Below, piece after piece: positions 58,702 to 64,000 of a stretch of DNA of 64,000 nucleotides. Both the position numbers and the translations under genes were made by a program. This DNA comes from Mucilaginibacter oryzae (GTDB taxonomy: Bacteria > Bacteroidota > Bacteroidia > Sphingobacteriales > Sphingobacteriaceae), in the NCBI RefSeq assembly GCF_003148845.1, contig NZ_QGHA01000003.1, forward strand, positions 90,928 to 154,927, written 5' to 3'. Within the stretch, counting starts at the first letter, position 1; every line of letters starts with the position of its first letter. A model generated the notes under the pieces. It was not told where the DNA came from and did no database searches. It was given only the letters and a program-made list of their open reading frames with translations.

Positions 58702-58873
58702 TCACAAATCGGCTACTGTTTAGCCGCTGTTAGGGAGCATGTTTTTTGTAAAACTAAACAATGCGGTAACCTGCTGTTAACACACTTCATCAAACATTCA
58801 TCAAAAAGAAAGAAATTGCTTTTGTTTTACTTTATAATGCATTTTGTAAGGTAGGCATCCCTATTGATTTAAT

Positions 58874-59695
58874 ATGACTGTTACCCAATTTATAGGCACA
58901 CATCAGGATACTGTGCAGATTGCTTTGTATGCTTTAATTATAACCTCGCTATGGTTAATGGAGGTGTGCTTTTCTGCCGGCCTTATCCCGGTAAAAAACC
59001 GCTGGCAACATAATAAAACCAATTTATTATTCATTTTTACCGCGCTCCCCATCCAGCTCATGTTAACTACAATTGTTTTATTGATAGTTAACTGGACCAA
59101 CACACACCATTGGGGATTGATCAACTACATTCCGGGCCATCAAAATAAGTGGATTTATTACATCAGTTTATTTATGCTGCTTGACCTTTGCGAGTATATA
59201 TATCATGTAGTGATGCACAAAATTGATCCGCTTTGGAAATTCCATCTTGTACACCACAGCGACCAGCACGTTGACGTTTCCACAACAGTACGCGAACACC
59301 CCGGCGAAACCTGTGTGCGTACCGGCTTCCAGATGCTTTGGGTATACTTATTGGGCCCCGCGGTAAGTGTACTGGTACTGAGGCAAACATTCCAGTCGCT
59401 GTTTAACGTGCTGGCCCATACCGAATTCAGGTTACCCGAACGGCTTAACAAAGTAGTTGGATTAATTTTTATAACGCCTAACCTGCATCATGTACATCAC
59501 CACTACCAGCTACCCCACACCGATCGTAACTATGGTGATGTGCTGAGCATCTGGGACAGGCTTTTCGGCACCTTCGGTGAGCTTGATGTTAAAGAAACCC
59601 GCTTTGGTATTGATACCCATATGGATAAAAACACTACTGGCAGATTTTTAAATATACTGAAGATTCCTTTTCAAAAGCTCGAACGGCCGAAGTAG
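58874..59695 (+). CDS. Sterol desaturase/fatty acid hydroxylase family protein
   Basis: A 273-residue membrane di-iron oxygenase. The histidine clusters are HVVMH and HLVHHSDQH (residues about 113-136) and NLHHVHHHYQLPHTD (about 209-223); four to five transmembrane helices surround them. Family members hydroxylate or desaturate lipids or sterols; the real substrate here is unknown. It stands alone on the plus strand, divergent from the AraC gene. Confidence 0.9.
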   Translation: MTVTQFIGTHQDTVQIALYALIITSLWLMEVCFSAGLIPVKNRWQHNKTNLLFIFTALPIQLMLTTIVLLIVNWTNTHHWGLINYIPGHQNKWIYYISLFMLLDLCEYIYHVVMHKIDPLWKFHLVHHSDQHVDVSTTVREHPGETCVRTGFQMLWVYLLGPAVSVLVLRQTFQSLFNVLAHTEFRLPERLNKVVGLIFITPNLHHVHHHYQLPHTDRNYGDVLSIWDRLFGTFGELDVKETRFGIDTHMDKNTTGRFLNILKIPFQKLERPK

Positions 59696-59738
59696 TAGTT
59701 ATCTAAAGGCTACGATCTGGCAATGCATAAACATGGCC

Positions 59739-60458
59739 TTATACAACCATTGGCTTATTATTGCCTGATGTCCAATCATGCTTTATATTGTTCATGAGTA
59801 AAGCATTATCAAACTTTACGGAGCCTGCCGGAAATATATCATTGTTCTCGAAGAAGCTTGAACTAACTGAACTCACCTCCAGCGCCTGCACTTTCCAGTT
59901 ATCGGTGTGCAGCACAAGGCATTCATATTGATTGCCATTGGGAGAATAGCCTGTTGAACCAGCTTTAAAAAACTCCGACGCGGTATCTAAATCGCCAAAA
60001 ACAGAATCGGGATTGAGTTTACCGGTAACTTTCGCGTCGACACTTATAGCCGTCCCATCCGAACTTTTAAATGCCACATGATAATTACCATTAGCTTCGT
60101 TAACATCAAACACAGCCCGGTAATGCCTGCCGGGGAACACCCTGCCGCCTACCATAGCATTAAACGATGAAGAGGTATCCCGCCGGGGAATGTAAACACC
60201 TTCTTTTGTTTCGCCGTTTTCATTCCATTCAACAGCTATACGATGAGCACCGTTTTCGGAGCAGACACCAAGGAAAGCAGGCAATCCTTTTGGTCTTACC
60301 TCTTTAAGTCTGATAAGACAAATACCGGCAATGGCCTTACCATTAACTATTTTGGGGCTAAAAGGTGCAGGCACAATGGTTTTGGCAATCTCCGGATCAA
60401 CCGTAAAATTAACAAGGATACGGCGATCAATAACTCCGGTTATTTTGGGGATTTTCAT
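59739..60458 (-). CDS. DUF2071 / acetoacetate decarboxylase-like protein
   Basis: A 239-residue protein resembling DUF2071 (YqjF-type) proteins, a branch of the acetoacetate decarboxylase fold. Marks are LVNFTVDPEIAKTIVPAPF near residue 15, CSENGAHRIAVEW near 66, and GVYIPRRDTSSSF near 87. No enzymatic activity has been inferred. It is 24 bp downstream of the DUF695 gene on the same strand. Confidence 0.78.
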   Translation of the reverse strand: MKIPKITGVIDRRILVNFTVDPEIAKTIVPAPFSPKIVNGKAIAGICLIRLKEVRPKGLPAFLGVCSENGAHRIAVEWNENGETKEGVYIPRRDTSSSFNAMVGGRVFPGRHYRAVFDVNEANGNYHVAFKSSDGTAISVDAKVTGKLNPDSVFGDLDTASEFFKAGSTGYSPNGNQYECLVLHTDNWKVQALEVSSVSSSFFENNDIFPAGSVKFDNALLMNNIKHDWTSGNNKPMVV

Positions 60459-60482
60459 AGCGATATCTTAAGCTGCTTACAA

Positions 60483-60920
60483 CTAATCGTCATCGCCAAA
60501 ATCTTCTATCACCCCAAAATACTCGTCCCATTCCGGATCATCCGTAACTGTGATGTTGATTGGGAGTTCATCAAAATCGGCCAAAGCATCGTTCAGGCGT
60601 TCGCCGGCAATATCGATATTGGTGGTATACCAGGCCCACCAGCGTTCGTTTTCGCCGGTAAATACAAAGGCCAGTATACTTTGATGATCGGCCTCCAGCA
60701 TATCAACCAGGGCATCTTCAACCTGCTCCATCAGTACCATTTCTTCGGCGGGCGGAAGCAATGATGAATCCGTAGCTTCGTAGTTCCAGGTAATATCCAT
60801 TCGCTGAAGATATATACCACTTTCAAAAAAATTAGTCAGATTTGGCCGGTAGCGAACCAGCAGAGGGATATTATCGTCGGATACAGCTTCAATAGCTACC
60901 CAGGTATCATCTAATAGCAT
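60483..60920 (-). CDS. DUF695-like protein
   Basis: A 145-residue acidic protein. The order WVAIEAVSDDNIPLLVRYRP at the start and ITVTDDPEWDEYFGVIED near the end fits the DUF695 family; ERWWAWYTT near residue 92 is the aromatic centre. Function unknown, probably cytoplasmic. A terminator separates it from the upstream GH3 gene. Confidence 0.75.
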   Translation of the reverse strand: MLLDDTWVAIEAVSDDNIPLLVRYRPNLTNFFESGIYLQRMDITWNYEATDSSLLPPAEEMVLMEQVEDALVDMLEADHQSILAFVFTGENERWWAWYTTNIDIAGERLNDALADFDELPINITVTDDPEWDEYFGVIEDFGDDD

Positions 60921-60966
60921 AGGTTTAAATTTACGTGAAAGTTAGAGAAAAAACAGGAAATGGCAT

Positions 60967-61009
60967 CTTAAAAAGGCGGCTTAACATCAAATTAAGTCGC
61001 CTTTTTAAG
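60967..61009 (-). terminator. Terminator after the GH3 gene
   Basis: CTTAAAAAGGCGGCTTAA (60967-60984) pairs with TTAAGTCGCCTTTTTAAG (60992-61009) with one mismatch; A and T runs lie at both ends. Confidence 0.88.
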
Positions 61010-61060
61010 ATATACGCAGTTTTGGGAACATCGTATGTTTTATATCCAATTACAAGGTGT

Positions 61061-63478
61061 TTATTCCACTTCAAACTCCTTCTTCAATTTCAAATCAACC
61101 GATGAACTGCCTACCATCACCATAAACTTGCCGGGCTCAACTGTCCAGTTCATGTTTTTATCCAGCAGGGCCAGGTCATCGGGGTGCAGGGTAAAGTGCA
61201 CGGTTTTCTTCTCGCCGGGCGCTAAAGTGATCCGTTCAAAACCGCGCAGGTCATATTCGTAAGTGGTAACACTGCTCACTTCATCTTTTAAATAAAGCTG
61301 CACCACCTCGTCGCCCTTGCGCTGGCCGGTATTGGTTACATCAACGCTAACCTGGTAAATACCTTGCGAATTTTGTTTTTCGGGAGATACCTGCAGGTTG
61401 CTATACTCAAAAGTGGTATAGCTTAAGCCGAACCCATAAGGATAGAGCGCGCCTTTAACGCTGGTTTTACCCCAGCTGTTCCCGCCGCCCTGCTCGGCCT
61501 GCGATCCGGGCTTGAACGGGAAGTTGTATTCCAGTTGCCCCAGCGTTTTCGGGAAGGTTATGGGTAACCTGCCGCCGGGGTTGTTATCGCCAAACAAGGT
61601 TTCGGCAATTACCTGCCCGCTTTGTACACTCGGGAACCAGGCTTCTAAAATGGCCGGCACATATTTGTTTTCCCAGTTAATGGTAAGCGGCTGCCCGTTA
61701 ATCATCACCATAACCACAGGTTTGCCTGTAGCCTGTAAAGCCTGGATCAGTTTTAATTGCCTGCCCGGCAGGTTTAAACCGGTGCGTGAAAGGCTTTCGC
61801 CTACCCTATCCACATCCTCGCCCACAACGGCTATTACCACGTCCGACTGTTTAGCCGCAGCCACCGCCGAATCGATACCTGCCTGCTCTTGCGCAGTTAG
61901 CGGCGTTTCAATGATCTCGCTTTCGGGCCAGGTAGCATCAACCATATCGCAGCCTTTTACATAGCTCACTTTGCCATCGGCACCCATATAATTTTTTATA
62001 CCGTCAAAAACCGTGGTAACCGGGTTGTGCGATGGGCCGTACCGGCTGATGGCGTAATTGGTTTCAGTAGCCAGCGGGCCGGTTACCAGGATATTAGGAT
62101 ATTTCCTTTTATCCAAAGGCAATAAATTACCGGCATTTTTAAGCAATACCATCGATTCGCGGTTCATTTTCAGGCTCATGGCCTTATCGTCTTCGGTATG
62201 CACAATTTTATCGGATGCTTTTGGGTCTTTAACATAGGGGCTATCAAACAAACCCAACCTAAATTTCACTTTCAAAACCTCGCTCACACGGGTATCGATA
62301 ATTTTCATCGAAATGCGGTTTTCCTTAATCAACTCGCGCAGCGGCATAATAAAAGTTTGCGGCATGGTAAAGTTGGTGCGCACATTCAAGCCTGCCTCAA
62401 CAGCCTGCCTTACTGCTTCTTTGTAATCTGCAGCTACATGGTGTTTGGAATACAGGTACTCAACCGCTTCGCTATCGCTTACCACGTAGCCGTTAAAGCC
62501 GAACTGCTGCCGCAAAAGCTGTGTTAAAAAGTAATAGCTGCCGGTGATGGGTACGCCATCCCAATCGTTATAACTGCTCATTACGCCCATAGGGTGAGCC
62601 TCCTGGATTACCCTGCGGAACGGATAGAGGTAAAGCTGGTGCATTTCGCGCGGGGCCACGTGCGGATCGGTACGGGCGCTGCCATCACGACCGCCTTTAG
62701 GCACACTGTACACCGCGTAGTGCTTAAGGGTTGAGGCCACACCTTCGTCCTGGATGCCCAATACCATTTGTTTGCCCATTTCGGCAATGTGGAATGGATC
62801 TTCACCGTAACACTCCACTACACGGCCCCAGCGCTGGTCGCGGGCCGGATCAAGGATGGGCGCGTAAACGTTGGTGTAACCTAAGGCTTTGGCCTCGCGG
62901 CCTACTGTTTTACCGGCCTGGTAAACCAGTTGTTTATCAAAGGTACTGCCTATACTAATGGGCGCGGGCAGCGGGGTAGCACGGTCATGGTTAAGGCCAT
63001 GGATCCCCTCGTTGGTAAAATCAACCGGGATGCCGAGGCGGGTTTCTTCAACAAACCATTTCTGGATGGTGTTAATAGCTGAGGCATGCTTACTGAATGG
63101 ATATGAATATTGTGTAGGCGCATCATCTGTATGCGAGGTGAGGTTGTTTAGCTCCTCGTCAATATTGGCTATGCCATCTTTCCATACTTCGTTTTTCCAG
63201 TTGGCAACGGGCATTTCATCTTTCAGTACACGTTTGTAGCCATAAAGCGTAGCCATCTGGCAGGTTTTCTCTTCCACGTTCATCTGGCTCACCAGGTCGG
63301 CCACACGTTTATCAATGCTTTGCGACGGGTCTTCAAAAACGTCCATTTTGCCGTTCTTGTTGAAATCTATCCAGCCTTTATGGTAAATATTTTTCTGCTG
63401 TGCAGAAGCCGATAGACTGAAGCTGATGAATAAAGCGGATGCCACAAAAGCGCGTGGCAGTTGGTATTTATTTCTCAT
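61061..63478 (-). CDS. GH3 family beta-glucosidase-type glycoside hydrolase
   Basis: An 805-residue secreted enzyme. The signal peptide reads FVASALFISFSLSASAQ. The GH3 N-terminal barrel contains GIHGLNHDRATPLPAPISIG and the nucleophile Asp335 in GFNGYVVSDSEAVEYL (Ser replaces the usual Trp after Asp). The alpha/beta sandwich (VIAVVGEDVDRVGESLSRTG) and a C-terminal Fn3-like domain (VSVDVTNTGQRKGDEVVQLY) follow. It cleaves terminal beta-glucose or xylose from plant-type oligosaccharides. TATATTTG lies 29 bp before the ATG. Confidence 0.93.
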   Translation of the reverse strand: MRNKYQLPRAFVASALFISFSLSASAQQKNIYHKGWIDFNKNGKMDVFEDPSQSIDKRVADLVSQMNVEEKTCQMATLYGYKRVLKDEMPVANWKNEVWKDGIANIDEELNNLTSHTDDAPTQYSYPFSKHASAINTIQKWFVEETRLGIPVDFTNEGIHGLNHDRATPLPAPISIGSTFDKQLVYQAGKTVGREAKALGYTNVYAPILDPARDQRWGRVVECYGEDPFHIAEMGKQMVLGIQDEGVASTLKHYAVYSVPKGGRDGSARTDPHVAPREMHQLYLYPFRRVIQEAHPMGVMSSYNDWDGVPITGSYYFLTQLLRQQFGFNGYVVSDSEAVEYLYSKHHVAADYKEAVRQAVEAGLNVRTNFTMPQTFIMPLRELIKENRISMKIIDTRVSEVLKVKFRLGLFDSPYVKDPKASDKIVHTEDDKAMSLKMNRESMVLLKNAGNLLPLDKRKYPNILVTGPLATETNYAISRYGPSHNPVTTVFDGIKNYMGADGKVSYVKGCDMVDATWPESEIIETPLTAQEQAGIDSAVAAAKQSDVVIAVVGEDVDRVGESLSRTGLNLPGRQLKLIQALQATGKPVVMVMINGQPLTINWENKYVPAILEAWFPSVQSGQVIAETLFGDNNPGGRLPITFPKTLGQLEYNFPFKPGSQAEQGGGNSWGKTSVKGALYPYGFGLSYTTFEYSNLQVSPEKQNSQGIYQVSVDVTNTGQRKGDEVVQLYLKDEVSSVTTYEYDLRGFERITLAPGEKKTVHFTLHPDDLALLDKNMNWTVEPGKFMVMVGSSSVDLKLKKEFEVE

Positions 63479-63506
63479 GCGAAGTTGTTATCACGGTTGG
63501 TGATTC

Positions 63507-63514
63507 CAAATATA
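63507..63514 (-). promoter_or_regulatory. Candidate -7 element for the GH3 gene
   Basis: The minus strand reads TATATTTG, a full TAnnTTTG match; a TTG (63527-63529) is 12 bp upstream. Confidence 0.48.
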
Positions 63515-63711
63515 TAAGTTTAAGGGCAACCTGTAGTGGTATCGCCGCTGAACAGTTGTGTATTTTAACTACATCGTTTGAGAAAGATAGAACATGGGCT
63601 TTAGCGCGGGCAGCAGGAAAAATTCATATCAATCGATGATGTGCCGCCCAACAGAACATTCCCGTATAAAGCAACTAATATCTTCCAAACTTTTATTTAC
63701 ATTAGCGTTAA

Positions 63712-64000
63712 ATGAGTTTAAAACAACCTGTCACCCTAATTTCACGTTCACTGGTCCAGGCAGCGCTGTGCGCGCCTTTTTTGTTGATAGCACTTATTAT
63801 TTATGGCATATCGCGCGAGGGGGATGAGTTTGGTGCGGCCATCATGTTTGGGCTTTTTACCATACATGGTTATGTGCTGGCATTTGTAAGCTACATTTTT
63901 TACAACATGATTGAATTTAAAGTCAACAGCAAGTGGCAACTGCTTAAATATGCTGTACCATTGATGATACTGATTATTGGTTTACTTATTATTCCATCAA
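63712..64000 (+). CDS. Membrane protein, partial (cut by the window end)
   Basis: An open frame from ATG 63712 runs off the window after 96 residues. It has three hydrophobic segments (ALCAPFLLIALIIYGI; AAIMFGLFTIHGYVLAFVSYIF; LLKYAVPLMILIIGLLIIP). No family recognised. The start is clear, with no upstream in-frame coding likeness. Confidence 0.6.
   Translation, partial: MSLKQPVTLISRSLVQAALCAPFLLIALIIYGISREGDEFGAAIMFGLFTIHGYVLAFVSYIFYNMIEFKVNSKWQLLKYAVPLMILIIGLLIIPS

Noticed and set aside
1..64000. tRNA, rRNA, tmRNA, RNase P, prophage or intact IS element
   Set aside because: I looked for conserved TpsiC-arm, rRNA and RNase P words and for transposase or phage proteins and found none; a covariance-model scan was not possible.

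Overview
The window looks like chromosomal DNA of a Bacteroidota bacterium, most likely a soil or plant Sphingobacteriaceae member close to Mucilaginibacter or Pedobacter. The evidence is a type IX secretion sorting domain, a fused SecDF, a stand-alone PurS, separate heptose kinase and nucleotidyltransferase genes, a BlaI/M56 pair ending in a SusC-like peptide, several TAnnTTTG promoter elements, weak Shine-Dalgarno sites, and intergenic spacers packed with short self-similar repeats. No rRNA, tRNA, CRISPR array, prophage or intact insertion sequence was seen.

Layout. 0.1-4.6 kb: a Ppx/GppA phosphatase converges on a minus-strand operon of an Lgt-like membrane protein, a cysteine-rich radical SAM enzyme resembling tetraether synthase, and two paralogous small membrane proteins. 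4.7-13.1 kb: secreted products (M1 peptidase, a 1677-residue T9SS cargo protein, a small anchored protein, a DUF4136 lipoprotein). 13.3-21.1 kb, minus strand: maf, kdsC, iscX, a 2Fe-2S ferredoxin, a DUF2520 protein, a PhyH-type dioxygenase, ccmF, ccmE and pyrF. 21.4-29.3 kb: rho, pssA, purS, an HPt protein, folK, sppA and a PolX-family protein whose polymerase site looks degenerate. 29.4-32.6 kb: ADP-heptose synthesis and transfer (rfaE1, gmhA, rfaE2, family 9 glycosyltransferase). 32.7-38.1 kb: a porin-like protein, SixA-type phosphatase, dprA and the BlaI/M56-TonB pair behind three operator copies. 38.2-43.9 kb: rsmG, an ECF sigma factor and a glycosyltransferase in one overlapping operon, then tgt, an LptF/G permease and a DMT transporter. 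A roughly 1-kb AT-rich stretch without a convincing gene follows. 45-54.9 kb: LapA-like protein, 3-hydroxyisobutyrate dehydrogenase-like enzyme, ispE, thyA, a frameshifted S23 four-helix-bundle gene, folA, secDF, a type II NADH dehydrogenase and an HMG-CoA-lyase-like enzyme. 55-64 kb: ROK regulator, PNPOx-like protein, AhpD-like protein, AraC regulator, sterol-desaturase-family enzyme, DUF2071 and DUF695 proteins, a GH3 glycosidase, and a membrane protein cut by the window end.

Genes that work together: kdsC and the heptose genes feed LPS core synthesis; thyA, folA and folK serve folate and thymidylate metabolism; iscX and ferredoxin serve Fe-S assembly; ccmE and ccmF serve cytochrome c maturation.

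The most notable observations are the radical SAM/Lgt-like locus; repeat families whose arms begin at stop codons; repeat-derived DNA inside coding genes (a 30-bp insert in thyA and the 5' end of maf); a frameshifted S23 gene flanked by inverted repeat arms; a Tgt without its zinc cysteines; a PolX without its catalytic aspartates; and a CxxxY-type CcmE. All family assignments are by recognition of the sequence, without database searches.
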